Origin: Cytophagales bacterium
GTDB lineage: Bacteria > Bacteroidota > Bacteroidia > Cytophagales > Cyclobacteriaceae
Direction: 5' to 3'
Length of the DNA stretch: 64,000 nt
Assembly (NCBI GenBank): GCA_033344775.1
Contig: JAWPMT010000005.1
Location: 2,549,001 to 2,613,000, forward strand
This document shows positions 43,601 through 51,444 of this stretch, piece by piece. The notes under the pieces were generated by a model, which was given only the letters and a program-made list of their open reading frames with translations, did no database searches and was not told the origin of the DNA. The stretch's first letter is position 1. The number at the start of each line of letters is the position of its first letter. Position numbers and translations under genes: made by a program.

Positions 43601-46174
43601 AGAAGAGCTTGTGGTGTACAAATGAAACTGATCCAGTCCTGCGGCGATGTTATTGTACTCAGGCACTCGTTTGCCAGATATGTAAGTACTTACTACTTGA
43701 TTATTCTTCAAGTAATGGAAATACACGCCAGTACTCGTCGTGTAGCGATTTTGGATCACAAAGTTTCCGCCAGCTTGATGTGTTTCATCTTTCCCCCTAT
43801 TTGAAGCAGCAGAAGGAATATAAATATCCAGATAAGTCCCATTGTTATTGAATTTCCTGAAATAAGGCCAATAGTACGTAGCACCAGGAAGTGAAAGAGC
43901 GGGTTTACGATTGCTAGTACTTGCACCAGGCAGGCTCACATAAGATGACCAGCTCAACGTATTTGGATTAAATCGATGTAGTTTACCGCTACCACTCAAG
44001 AGATAATCATCACCAATAGCGCTGAATTCTGCCCAATAATCTGAATAGCCCTGAGTTTTCCATGTGGCCCCATCAAACCGGGTCATAAACATGGCATTGG
44101 CCTGATTGAAATTGACATTTCCGGCATTAGCTTTATCATTGAATGAAACCAGCGAGTTGCCGATGGAAATTAATCGGTTGGTGGTTGTAGTACCATAAGA
44201 CGTTAGTGTGTAGGTATTTTTCAGATTATAATCTGTGTCCCAGTCAAAGGCAATTTCTGAACCAACTGATTTAATGCCAAAGACCGCAGAATTCACAGCA
44301 TGCCACGTTCTGTCATTGTTATAAGCTATATCTACTACGGGCCCTATCTTCTCTGTCCAAAGACCACTTTCTGATAAGAAGAAGGTATAGTTACTAATGT
44401 TGGGGCCCCTTTGCGCCATCTGTGGGTTGTGCACCGAAATGAAATTCGTCCCAGCTGTGGCGTAGTAATACTGCGAAAAATTACTAGTGATCTCAGGCTT
44501 GACTAGGTCATAATCCCAGGTCTCTCCATCAAATCGAAGTGCATGCAAGGTTCCTTTGGTCTGCTCTTGCAAGCCAATGAATTTATCCCCGGAGACCAAT
44601 TGGATGCTTACTTCCGTGTTGAGGTTTTTTGAATAATTCCCCCACTCTTGCTCGTTAGGATTCCTGCTGTACGCATACAGGTAGGTAGTACCGGCATAAC
44701 GGTGTACGATTCCTACAAAATCCTTCTCCAATGTGATTTGAAGATTGGTATATCGTGCCTGAATATGGGGATTTGCGTTGGTCTGTCTACCTACGTCATG
44801 GTAGTACCTGGTTTCTACCATGTTCCATTTGCTGTCCCATTCATAGATCTGGACCAGCGCCATGTCATTCGTTGGGTTACGCCACGCAACTACGGCGTAG
44901 TTATTACCATGGAATACCTGTGGCATCTCATAGCCCGAGGGTGCATTGATCGTGATGTCCAGGTCACTATGCCCAATGTTATGTCCCAGGCTATTATAGT
45001 TGTATTGGATATAGGCGCCACTCGGGCTTGTCACACGTGTCAATGATCCTTTGTATCCAGCCACGGTATGGTTATAAGTGAATTCCGTCGGCAAAGCTTC
45101 TTCCCCTTCGGCATTTACATTGGTGACTTTCCACAAATACCGCTTCCTCAAATCGCCGCTTCCGTAGATGGCATAGTCCAGGTATACTTTCTGCAAAAGG
45201 TTGTTGTATTCATTGTAGCTCCGAACCTCCGATAAATACTTCCTTTCATATCTTTCCTGATATCCATCAGGCTCTGCGACATTGGTAGATGAATTATAAT
45301 TGATCTCTGTATGAGGCTCGTAATATTCGTAGTTATTCTTGTTACCATAGATCAATTCGATTCGCTTGCCATTGCCATCTTCAATCTCCGACAGGTAACT
45401 TGCTTCGGTGTGATATAATCCTCCTGAGCCAGCGGATACCCGATGTTCTACTTTGTCGTACGTATACGTAGTGGTATTGCCCCAAAGGTCTTCTACATTG
45501 GCGAGGTTCCATACCATTGCCTGTCTGCTTTGACCGGATGTCTTGGCACTGTGTCCTATCCAGTTGTCCCAATGCACCACCCACTCAACAGAAGTAGGGT
45601 GATTGGTTGCATCTCCATAGATCACCTTAGTACCGTCTTCGCGGATGATCTCCCACATCTCCAGATCCTCCATGTAGTAAATATCCCAGTGATTGTATGC
45701 TCCAGTTTTGTAGATTTTAGCATTGTAGCTTGCTCCGTGACTTTCTACATATCGGAATGTACTGTAGGTAGCAGTGAGTGGCGTACTATTCCCATCCACA
45801 AGGAAAAATTCATCGTCAGTCCTAGTCCCTGTCTGCTTATTATCTACTACAATTTTGGGGACATTCATTGACCAACCGACACCCAGGACACTAGTAGGGG
45901 CGTCTCGATTCCAGGTATTTACTTGTGTATTTACATTGGAATTGTAGGAAGCCGCTACTCCCATTCGCATGCCGCCATTGGCAACAGACGAAATTAAAGT
46001 CATCGGAAACTCCACTTCTCCAGTGAAAAGATTGACACTGTTTTTCAGTGCCCCAAAATCATTCGAACCGGCGGAAAAAACAGCTTCACTTTCAGTCCGG
46101 GTCTGAGATAAAATTTGATGTGAAAATAGGATCAGCACTAAAAGTACTGTGGCTCTTAAATGTTGCAGGTACAT
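37634..46174 (-). CDS. Giant RHS/YD-repeat protein with C-terminal C39/papain-like peptidase domain (polymorphic toxin)
   Basis: A 2846-residue exported protein with a signal peptide (ATVLLVLILFSHQILSQ). After a SpvB-like N-terminal region come two concanavalin-like segments (one around FIVEYDARVRSSNYGSWVGF, one around FSGRVGIEFNVRQRDNTGNR) and many YD repeats (YDDQGNIATSTTPDQGTTRY; YDVFGQITDHETRV; YDITGRLTSIDDTYNYYYDQ). The RHS core ends YRARFYDATLGAFYSTDPQN then DPDG at 2523-2526. A glycine-rich hydrophobic linker (2527-2670) leads to a terminal domain of about 155 residues with Q2701/2702, C2707 in NMNCGPANC, H2792 in VGHAVTI and N2821 in VEVMNPAVG: the Q-C-H-N layout of C39/papain-like cysteine peptidases. 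It is probably a contact-delivered toxin; the delivery route is not encoded nearby. Confidence 0.9.
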   Translation of the reverse strand: MYLQHLRATVLLVLILFSHQILSQTRTESEAVFSAGSNDFGALKNSVNLFTGEVEFPMTLISSVANGGMRMGVAASYNSNVNTQVNTWNRDAPTSVLGVGWSMNVPKIVVDNKQTGTRTDDEFFLVDGNSTPLTATYSTFRYVESHGASYNAKIYKTGAYNHWDIYYMEDLEMWEIIREDGTKVIYGDATNHPTSVEWVVHWDNWIGHSAKTSGQSRQAMVWNLANVEDLWGNTTTYTYDKVEHRVSAGSGGLYHTEASYLSEIEDGNGKRIELIYGNKNNYEYYEPHTEINYNSSTNVAEPDGYQERYERKYLSEVRSYNEYNNLLQKVYLDYAIYGSGDLRKRYLWKVTNVNAEGEEALPTEFTYNHTVAGYKGSLTRVTSPSGAYIQYNYNSLGHNIGHSDLDITINAPSGYEMPQVFHGNNYAVVAWRNPTNDMALVQIYEWDSKWNMVETRYYHDVGRQTNANPHIQARYTNLQITLEKDFVGIVHRYAGTTYLYAYSRNPNEQEWGNYSKNLNTEVSIQLVSGDKFIGLQEQTKGTLHALRFDGETWDYDLVKPEITSNFSQYYYATAGTNFISVHNPQMAQRGPNISNYTFFLSESGLWTEKIGPVVDIAYNNDRTWHAVNSAVFGIKSVGSEIAFDWDTDYNLKNTYTLTSYGTTTTNRLISIGNSLVSFNDKANAGNVNFNQANAMFMTRFDGATWKTQGYSDYWAEFSAIGDDYLLSGSGKLHRFNPNTLSWSSYVSLPGASTSNRKPALSLPGATYYWPYFRKFNNNGTYLDIYIPSAASNRGKDETHQAGGNFVIQNRYTTSTGVYFHYLKNNQVVSTYISGKRVPEYNNIAAGLDQFHLYTTSSSSDTYEDATSITLYKVKPDLNNNAKYLGAQKHYPVSYISYYDGVNLRYTSFDFEESSAKMDATGSKAFYSKATTYPGTSNKSSSIAGRTVTHFYNGLPLSYTHPNRNGSNEEDFEEHLVGQVYKTQVYSSGSVEQAYTYNYMKVVKTPITSFLGPLAYQYQVQPVAKVDKKDALERSYNYYYNSLNQLSRTETSYVKGYGTYYVNHYQYYIWEYYPTAAQQHNLLSPVVYTKWKDSGTWRAGSVTTWKDWGSGAWAPRSNYNWRGTGSEPTFTSWTTNGGTVTNWERTNDITARTSNGNVKESRDVDNRYTALRYGYDDELPLLSVYDAYDHEIFVDDFNDGNLSDGEPVSWNGSSWTNLNGVISNSSSASSERTLTMTSYHSATSFIVEYDARVRSSNYGSWVGFRMKGTSSTAGNGEYVVKFYPNVGIVQLVRNGTALVSSPYGGVTNVNEWKHFRIERQNNSNFQIFVDGDLVISHYVPGSGSGAYHGFSAYGSCTVDFDNFRMYPQDGVAQSTSYDKTFKTLESVTDQYGAISKSLYNDWQQSVASINENGIPQTTNMASSSRFRSNSNYVSSDPGTALSTAVNGLTGFVEDFAHINPRWSTESYSTKSIWYLTNGKLGLSSLGGNTVSTPDAYKIDLGKDFSGRVGIEFNVRQRDNTGNRGFGIAIGDGSLNQYSNTSAIMLSFRSANILDYCNSSNCTATSGWSTATSQVHYGKQHRVKIIADTDTDKADIYVNGRLYKSDLTFRKASSVIRKIRLLNYGRGSSTEWKIDNLVVYENPVHQLNFIDAGGKVIQTQTEEPNDKILVSESFYDQIGRAAITTKTTRTSSTANFGYRSGFVTNSGTAPPSTLSGEVKTWNNNDSYAFSRTRYEVTPLSRPLESSMPGYLYRVNGGQNPIYTYSTNSSSSTSDFYMGTGYNANTYSATRVTDNDGSKKITFRDKQGRLIMEKEGPVKISTRECAPNDVVDSRYYSWYASPSTPGQEAYTPANDVTLTINMTKYSTNGSFQIGTGFYGYGLSNVFSSSSSGTYTVNLTGGQTVYFNWTSGYVGSVSVSMLCGNAAVIEKDAYLTTKYDYNYDGELVKIYHPNYFDLPPAGVDRDDYTSTYTYDDQGNIATSTTPDQGTTRYLYDSENRLMFYQDANGSSSNYVKYHKYDSYDRLIEEGYWYRSWTGLTASTSVPTLATWRKKYLYGSYTSSKLYEKNRLREVQVNNDESSDVEVYERYTYDVFGQITDHETRVVDFDNTYHKISYTYNNSGQALSTDYGSGFSPVLYGYYKENGALKEIGSSSYSSEYGFYTYDKNGNLEYEYLDWKTKPFKYNYDITGRLTSIDDTYNYYYDQNLYYTSGYGGTNNTGVINRTVNTYRTTSTFFNGLASKPTSHEYRYNYDKIGQLKVADHTTNSGLDIGIYNGRENQYDANGNMLRRQEGTGNSSYNHKQFSYYEGTNRVKNSSGSTSLTHQYDASGNQTSNATNYASMQYDKGFDKIDYFSRYGSYSWFQYGANNQRVMKRADPSGSAPEVKTMYVRGLSDYPLVERINDNGTIKKRFYIYGPMGLVASNIDNIDYFHVKDYHGSTRVLFQQGGSISAWFDYKTYGNLAASYNNQLSTYRYTGQEYDNETGVYNYRARFYDATLGAFYSTDPQNQFSSPYTAMGNNPVMMVDPDGEIAWFVPIIIGAAVNVGINAYEGNINNFWDGLGYAAVGAAAGALGGGLSAGVSSALGGTGFGAGFSAAFSGSAGLAGSGLTAATTSFFSGAAIGGIAGVGSGFVTGLGNGLVGGENIEEALRSGLREGAIGGLSRGLIGGVAGGYKAVKDGRRFFDGATVQDQVLVDRQLQFVRQQGNMNCGPANCESISQSRGGGVTQQSIRNSLGGNANTTPLGDLHVANEFTAQSGIRNRAIAGGLDPNRALQYMRSGYDVTYNIRGTTSVGHAVTINRITERTITKVSGKVVNKLIVEVMNPAVGQYVNISNSTLINAYNTFLFFP

Positions 46175-46857
46175 AATTGTTTCAATGTTTTAGGTGCCGA
46201 AATATAGACCCAGTTATTCAAAATATTGTCAAGAACACGACACGAAACCAGCAACAAATTTCAATATTTCAGAAGTATGAAATTTCAGTAAGTTTTGAAC
46301 ATTGGAAAACAATTCTTTTTGATAACTTCTTCCATTATTTATAATTATAATATAAAATTGACTCTTAGTTACTGATTGACAGTCAAGTAGGCATCGTAAT
46401 CGACTATTTTATCCACTAATCACCATTAATTTCGGAGACAAAGAATCCGGTTAAGGTTTACCGATTGTAAATTCATAGATAACATCTACAAAATCGACTG
46501 AAATTAAATTGTCCTGATTGGTATTGAATTTTCATAGGGTTTAGGCCAAGCTAAATGTAGGTTAAATAAGATCAATAAGCACAGAAATTGGGGCATCAAC
46601 ATTTATATAAAAATTATTGTTACTTAAAACGTCTTGATATTCTTATAGTATCATAATAAATTAAAGAGAGTGCCATGGTAATCTTCTTTTGTAACTTATG
46701 CTTTGAACCTTTAAATCGATCATAGCAGGCACTTGCCTGCCCCGCTTATAGGAGGGCCACGAAATGATTGGTGGGATGGGGCATCCTTCTAGAACCTCTC
46801 CACACCCTTTGAAAGGTTTTATGGTGATTAGCCCCCGAATTACGCCATCTTTGAGTC
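46175..46857. other. 683-bp AT-rich gap between divergent RHS and ceramidase-like genes
   Basis: I see no convincing gene here. Features noted are a short hairpin GCAGGC-ACTT-GCCTGC at 46725-46740 and a -7-like CATCTTTG at 46846-46853 too close to the downstream ATG to be a confident promoter. The stretch from 46320 to 46680 is markedly A+T-rich. The long gap fits an accessory RHS locus with its own regulation. Confidence 0.5.
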
Positions 46858-48222
46858 ATGCCCAAGTGGTCGAAGTACTTAGTTGCATTTTTTGCTCTGC
46901 TGTCGCTGATCTCCATTGCTTGTCTGCAACCGGTCGACCGGACACCCTATCAAGAGGAGGCCTATTATCTAACGATGATGGAACGGATCGATTCGTTGTA
47001 TCAGGATCGGCTAGTCCCCAGAGATTCGGATACTTTACTCATCGGCTGGTCCAAGGTAAACATCACTCCTTCGAAAACGACTCCTATGGCAGGTTATGGT
47101 GGCCGGGAACCCATGGAATTTGAAACGGTCCGTGATTCGATCTACATCCGGACTGTGGTTTTTGATGACGGCAACAGACGCTCAGCTTACGTTTCAGCTG
47201 ACTTGCTGATCATGCCACCTGAAGTGACTGAACACCTGAGACAGATGCTGCCCAAGTTGGGCTGGGACCTGCAACAAGTATTTCTCACAGCGACCCACAG
47301 TCACTCCAGTATCGGGGGCTGGTCCCCAGGTTTGGTAGGCGAACTCTTTGCCGGGGAATATGATCCTGAATTACCAAAAAGCCTGGCTGAAAAAGTCCTG
47401 ACGAGTATTCGGAAGGCAGAGGAAAATCTAGATGCGGGATATGTTTCATATAATGAGTTACAAGCACCGGAGCTGGTGAAAAACAGATTAGTCAAAAAGG
47501 AAGGTGTGATCGATCCGAATTTTAAGATCATCGGATTGTTATCGGGCGATAGAACCGCCTACCTAACCTCCTATTCGGCGCATGCAACTTGCCTCAGTAG
47601 ACACACCCATGAACTTTCAGGAGATTTTCCCTCACACCTGGTCGCAAACCTTGAAAAAAACGATGCCATAGATTTTGCATTGTATACAGCTGGCCCGGTT
47701 GGTAGCATGGGTCCACGTACGATTGAAACCTCAGATGAATACGATGAAGTAATCGATTTTGGAGACAAATTGACCGAGTATGTTGACCTACTTGGGCTAT
47801 TGGGCCCATCGTATGTAGCCGACGTTAGTCTGGATTTTTGGCGGGTTCCACTGGAAATTAGGACACCTATGGCAAAAATTTCAAGAAATATTGCCTTTAG
47901 ACCGTGGCTTTTCCGCATTTTCTTTGGAGAATACCCCATAGAGGTGTCATTTTTACAATTCGGTAATACAATTTTTATCGGCCTGCCTGGAGACTTCTCC
48001 GGAGAACTAGCATTACCACTATATGAATCAGCGAGAGAGAAAGGCCTAAATCTTGTCATTAATTCATTCAATGGCGGATATATCGGCTATATTATTAAGG
48101 ACCAGTGGTATGATCTGAGCAAGTACGAAGCAAGGACCATGAGTTGGTATGGACCTGACAATGGAGCTTACATTTCTAACGTAATCGAAAAGATTATTGA
48201 AAAGATTACCATAGAAGAGTAG
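46858..48222 (+). CDS. Neutral/alkaline ceramidase-like exported protein
   Basis: A 454-residue protein with an N-terminal hydrophobic segment ending SLISIACL, possibly a lipoprotein signal. The body matches the N-terminal domain of neutral ceramidases: IGWSKVNITPSKTTPMAGYG, FDDGNRRSAYVSADLLIMPP, the metal-site motif FLTATHSHSSIGGWSPGLVG, and SYSAHATCLSRHTHELSGDF. The usual catalytic Ser context is replaced by TAGPVGSMGPR, so I cannot confirm that it cleaves ceramide amide bonds; it may act on another amide. The PLP enzyme and the GH3 enzyme follow at 12 and 10 bp, so all three form one operon. Confidence 0.85.
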   Translation: MPKWSKYLVAFFALLSLISIACLQPVDRTPYQEEAYYLTMMERIDSLYQDRLVPRDSDTLLIGWSKVNITPSKTTPMAGYGGREPMEFETVRDSIYIRTVVFDDGNRRSAYVSADLLIMPPEVTEHLRQMLPKLGWDLQQVFLTATHSHSSIGGWSPGLVGELFAGEYDPELPKSLAEKVLTSIRKAEENLDAGYVSYNELQAPELVKNRLVKKEGVIDPNFKIIGLLSGDRTAYLTSYSAHATCLSRHTHELSGDFPSHLVANLEKNDAIDFALYTAGPVGSMGPRTIETSDEYDEVIDFGDKLTEYVDLLGLLGPSYVADVSLDFWRVPLEIRTPMAKISRNIAFRPWLFRIFFGEYPIEVSFLQFGNTIFIGLPGDFSGELALPLYESAREKGLNLVINSFNGGYIGYIIKDQWYDLSKYEARTMSWYGPDNGAYISNVIEKIIEKITIEE

Positions 48223-48234
48223 ACTATTTAAACC

Positions 48235-49323
48235 ATGATGACAATCAAGCGGCCTACCTTCGTGATCAACGAAGGAATAGCGAGGGCCAACATTAGAAGA
48301 ATGGCGGAGAAAGCTAATGCCAGTGGCACTATTTTCCGACCACATTTCAAAACGCACCAATCCAAAGATGTGGGGGATTGGTTCCGACAGGAGGGAGTGA
48401 CAAAAATAACGGTTTCATCCGTTTCGATGGCACAATATTTTGCGTCCCACGGCTGGGATGACATCACCATCGCTTTTCCTTACAATCCCCTGGAAATCGA
48501 TGAGATAAATGAGCTGGCTTCAAAAATCAAATTGAACGTTCAAATCGAATCGCGAGAAGCATTGGATCACTTACTGGTGACTGCTAAGTCACCACTGGGG
48601 TACTTCATCAAAATTGATTTGGGAACGCGCCGCACAGGTCTTTTGCACAATCAGAGCGACATCATTCAGGACCTGATCAATCGGCAAACGGATAAAGTTG
48701 CTTTCAGAGGGCTGCTGTCACACGCTGGCCATTCCTATAATGCACGTTCTCCCCGAAAGATCCTGGAGATGCATGAAGACAGCATGAAAGTGATCAAGCT
48801 GATCCAAAGCAAGCTCGATCAGGAAGTATTTATTTCATATGGAGATACCCCTTCCTGCAGTGCTCTGGAATCCTTTGATGGCATCGACGAGATCCGAGCT
48901 GGCAATTTCGTGTTTTATGACATCCAACAAACGAACATTGGATCGTGTACCATGGAAGACATTGCCGTAGCGGTATTCTGCCCCGTAGTGGCGGTTCATC
49001 ACAACCGTGACGAAGCGGTGATCTACGGAGGTGCGATCCACATGTCAAAAGACCATATCAAGCGTGGCAATGACGATGTGTACTTTGGGGAAGTTGTGAC
49101 CTTAACTCCTTCTGGCTGGCAATATCAAGGAGATGCCATTCTAGACCGTGTTTCTCAGGAGCATGGCATCATCAAAGGTTCAGAACGGTTCTTCAGAAAT
49201 CTGAAAGTAGGAGATGTGGTAGGAATCTTGCCTGCGCATTCGTGTTTAACTGCTAACTTGGCGTCCGTTTACTACAATTTGTCTGGTGAGCGATACGAAA
49301 AAATGGAAAGCAATTTCTACTGA
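48235..49323 (+). CDS. Fold-III PLP enzyme, D-threonine aldolase / D-serine dehydratase-like
   Basis: A 362-residue alanine-racemase-fold enzyme. The PLP lysine is K39 in FRPHFKTHQS, the hallmark of the DSD1/D-threonine-aldolase family, and the C-terminal zinc-site pair is H335/C337 in LPAHSCLTANL. GYFIKIDLGTRRTGLL and ISYGDTPSCSALESFDGIDE contribute the phosphate and substrate pocket. Members cleave D-3-hydroxy-amino acids (to glycine and an aldehyde) or dehydrate D-serine; which reaction applies cannot be decided. Operon position between a ceramidase-like and a NagZ-like gene hints at salvage of envelope-derived amino compounds. Confidence 0.88.
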   Translation: MMTIKRPTFVINEGIARANIRRMAEKANASGTIFRPHFKTHQSKDVGDWFRQEGVTKITVSSVSMAQYFASHGWDDITIAFPYNPLEIDEINELASKIKLNVQIESREALDHLLVTAKSPLGYFIKIDLGTRRTGLLHNQSDIIQDLINRQTDKVAFRGLLSHAGHSYNARSPRKILEMHEDSMKVIKLIQSKLDQEVFISYGDTPSCSALESFDGIDEIRAGNFVFYDIQQTNIGSCTMEDIAVAVFCPVVAVHHNRDEAVIYGGAIHMSKDHIKRGNDDVYFGEVVTLTPSGWQYQGDAILDRVSQEHGIIKGSERFFRNLKVGDVVGILPAHSCLTANLASVYYNLSGERYEKMESNFY

Positions 49324-49333
49324 CACCAATCAC

Positions 49334-50452
49334 ATGAAAATCTACCTCCTGTCCATCCTGCTCCTCTTGTCTTTAGTCACAAAATCCCAGGAGCAGGATT
49401 CACTGGACATCATGATCGGGCAAATGATCATGGCAGGAGTCAGGGATTTTCAACAGACTGATCTTCGGGAAGAGCTACTTCTTAATCTTGAACAAGGAAA
49501 AATTGGCGGAGTAGTTCTTTTCGAAAAAAACGTCCCTAAAACAAACACAAAGCAAGGCTTGATCGCCATGATTGACACCTTGCAGGCGCATGCCAGCATC
49601 CCTCTTTTAGTAAGCATTGATGAAGAGGGTGGTATTGTAAACCGACTCAAACCTAAATATGGGTTTGATGATCCGCCTTCTGCACAGCAGCTTGGAGCAT
49701 GGGACAATACAGACACCACTTATTTCTATGCCCAACGCATCGCGGATAATCTGAAAAGCTTAGGGATCAACCTTAATTATGCTCCAGTCGTAGACCTGAA
49801 CGTCAATCCAAAAAACCCAATCATCGGGGGCATTGGGAGAAGTTTCTCGGCAGACTATCTGGAAGTGGTCGAACATGCAGCAGTTTATATCCAGGCACAT
49901 CGAGATGCCAATGTTGGCACCGCCCTGAAGCACTTTCCCGGACATGGCAGTTCGGCCAAAGACACACACAAAGGCATTGCCGATGTATCGAAGACCTTTG
50001 TGATCGAGGAACTCTATCCTTACAAAATGCTGATTGACTCGGGTAAAGTAGATGCCGTGATGACCTCTCATGTGATGAATCGCATATTGGCGGACTCCTT
50101 ACCCGGGACTTTGTCAAAAAGAGTTGTTGACGGTGTTCTACGAGGCTTTTTAGGGTATGATGGTGTCGTTTTCTCCGATGACATGCAGATGAAAGCCATT
50201 ACCAATCATTATGGATTGGAAACTTCCGTGAAACTTTCCATTCTGGCTGGAGTAGATATCCTGGTATATGCCAATCACGTATTAGAAAAGGATGTGATTC
50301 CCGTCAACAAGCTATTCAACCTCATGAAACAACTGGTGAATTCTGGTGAGATCCCTGAAGAACGGATCAGGGAGTCTTACAAAAGAATCATGGACTTTAA
50401 GGTGCAATTGGGGTTGTTGGAGGTTAGGAGGTCTTATGAGCCTAGGAAGTGA
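49334..50452 (+). CDS. Exported GH3 beta-N-acetylhexosaminidase, NagZ-like
   Basis: A 372-residue GH3 enzyme with a signal peptide (MKIYLLSILLLLSLVTKSQ). The NagZ hallmarks are intact: KHFPGHGSSAKDTH, with the Asp-His dyad D210/H212 that replaces the usual GH3 acid/base, and the nucleophile D282 in GVVFSDDMQMKAI. It should remove terminal N-acetylglucosamine from muropeptides or chitin-type oligosaccharides, here in the periplasm rather than the cytosol. The start opens the signal peptide 10 bp after the PLP-enzyme gene. It is the second GH3 enzyme in the window, unrelated in type to BglX. Confidence 0.9.
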   Translation: MKIYLLSILLLLSLVTKSQEQDSLDIMIGQMIMAGVRDFQQTDLREELLLNLEQGKIGGVVLFEKNVPKTNTKQGLIAMIDTLQAHASIPLLVSIDEEGGIVNRLKPKYGFDDPPSAQQLGAWDNTDTTYFYAQRIADNLKSLGINLNYAPVVDLNVNPKNPIIGGIGRSFSADYLEVVEHAAVYIQAHRDANVGTALKHFPGHGSSAKDTHKGIADVSKTFVIEELYPYKMLIDSGKVDAVMTSHVMNRILADSLPGTLSKRVVDGVLRGFLGYDGVVFSDDMQMKAITNHYGLETSVKLSILAGVDILVYANHVLEKDVIPVNKLFNLMKQLVNSGEIPEERIRESYKRIMDFKVQLGLLEVRRSYEPRK

Positions 50453-50514
50453 TTCATATCAATACTTTTGAATCAAAAGAAACAACCAATTTTCGGACTA
50501 GTATCACCGTGTTT

Positions 50515-50683
50515 TCTTAAGTTAAGCATCATTCCTGCCGTTCCCGGATGGGACTTTGTTCAGGAATCTCAAACTTTGATTCTGCTATTTGATCTTGAGA
50601 TTCCGGCATTCGCCGGTGGCCGATGGTCCGCCGCTGCGGTGCCATCGGATTGACGAATAATTTTTTAATGGCTTAACTTAAGA
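50515..50683. repeat. MITE-like 169-bp intergenic element with 13-bp terminal inverted repeats
   Basis: TCTTAAGTTAAGC (50515-50527) and its perfect inverse GCTTAACTTAAGA (50671-50683) bound the element. Inside are two nested inverted repeats: GGAATCTCAA (50563-50572) with TTGAGATTCC (50595-50604), and CCGATGG (50620-50626) with CCATCGG (50642-50648), plus a GC-rich core unlike the flanks. No target-site duplication is obvious. The element contains no credible gene. Structure fits a non-autonomous mobile or REP-type repeat. Confidence 0.65.
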
Positions 50684-50742
50684 GAATTGTCGTCTCTTGG
50701 AGTTGTCGATCACTCTCCCTGTCATTAGTATGATATCCTCCT

Positions 50743-51444
50743 CTAAATAAACTTCTCCCTGTACTGCAGATTGTACATCCCATAGAGCAATGATAGAGCC
50801 GTACCGATGGAAAGGTAGATCCTGTTTTTGTAGATCACACTCAGCCAAATAAACTCACTCATATTTCTTGGCTCGGAGAAAGGATTCAGGAATAGGTTAT
50901 ATGCACTATACTCTAAAGGCTCTGCGAAAATGAAAAAGATGAAACTCACGATCACTAATGTGATCGCGGTACCGTTTCCGTTTTTAATTTTCGTAGACAA
51001 CATGAAACCAACAGCTCCCAGAAAGGTGACTGGGAATAGTACCTGACCTACCATTGGCATGATATTGAATCGGTACAGCGTGACATAGGCAACGATTCCC
51101 AGCACGATCAAAATGGCAAAAGCAACAAGAATGGTCAGAACAAATCGGACGAGCCAAACCTTGTATCGGTAATTCGGAATGCCGAAGATGGTTTCGATCA
51201 TTTTGGAATCATCATCATTTTGCAGGCCGTAAGCAAGCGGATAAAAGATCAACAAGAGCCCTGGAAAAACCAGGAATCCAAATATGACTGCTTCATTGAA
51301 ATTTGGATCTTCAAAAATGGTGATCGTGATGATGAAAGCGAAAAAAGCAAAAGCCGCCAATACGAAGTAAATGAACTTATTCGCGAAGATCACCTTGATG
51401 TTATATCTGACTAGCCTAAGCAGTAGCGTGAGCGAGCTCTTCAT
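50743..51444 (-). CDS. ABC-2-type permease subunit of the RND-ABC operon
   Basis: A 233-residue integral membrane protein with about six predicted spans (FIYFVLAAFAFFAFIITITI; AVIFGFLVFPGLLLIFYPLA; FVLTILVAFAILIVLGIVAY; VLFPVTFLGAVGFMLS; AITLVIVSFIFFIFAE; LSIGTALSLLYGMYNLQ). The layout, with a charged loop after span 2 (LQNDDDSKMIETIFGIPNYR), is that of short ABC-2 permeases. It starts 29 bp inside the end of the RND-ABC fusion gene, so it is translationally coupled and is the natural membrane partner of that ATPase. Last gene of the operon. Confidence 0.82.
   Translation of the reverse strand: MKSSLTLLLRLVRYNIKVIFANKFIYFVLAAFAFFAFIITITIFEDPNFNEAVIFGFLVFPGLLLIFYPLAYGLQNDDDSKMIETIFGIPNYRYKVWLVRFVLTILVAFAILIVLGIVAYVTLYRFNIMPMVGQVLFPVTFLGAVGFMLSTKIKNGNGTAITLVIVSFIFFIFAEPLEYSAYNLFLNPFSEPRNMSEFIWLSVIYKNRIYLSIGTALSLLYGMYNLQYREKFI

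Noticed and set aside
37634-46174. Repeats in the RHS gene as a possible CRISPR array
   Set aside because: They are irregular YD-type protein repeats in a continuous frame, with no constant repeat/spacer lengths.
46764-47123. Plus-strand frame overlapping the start of the ceramidase-like gene
   Set aside because: It overlaps the ceramidase-like gene in another frame and has no recognisable features.
50468-50653. 61-residue frame in the MITE-like element
   Set aside because: No domain, no start signals, and it is explained by the GC-rich core of a repeat with nested inverted repeats.
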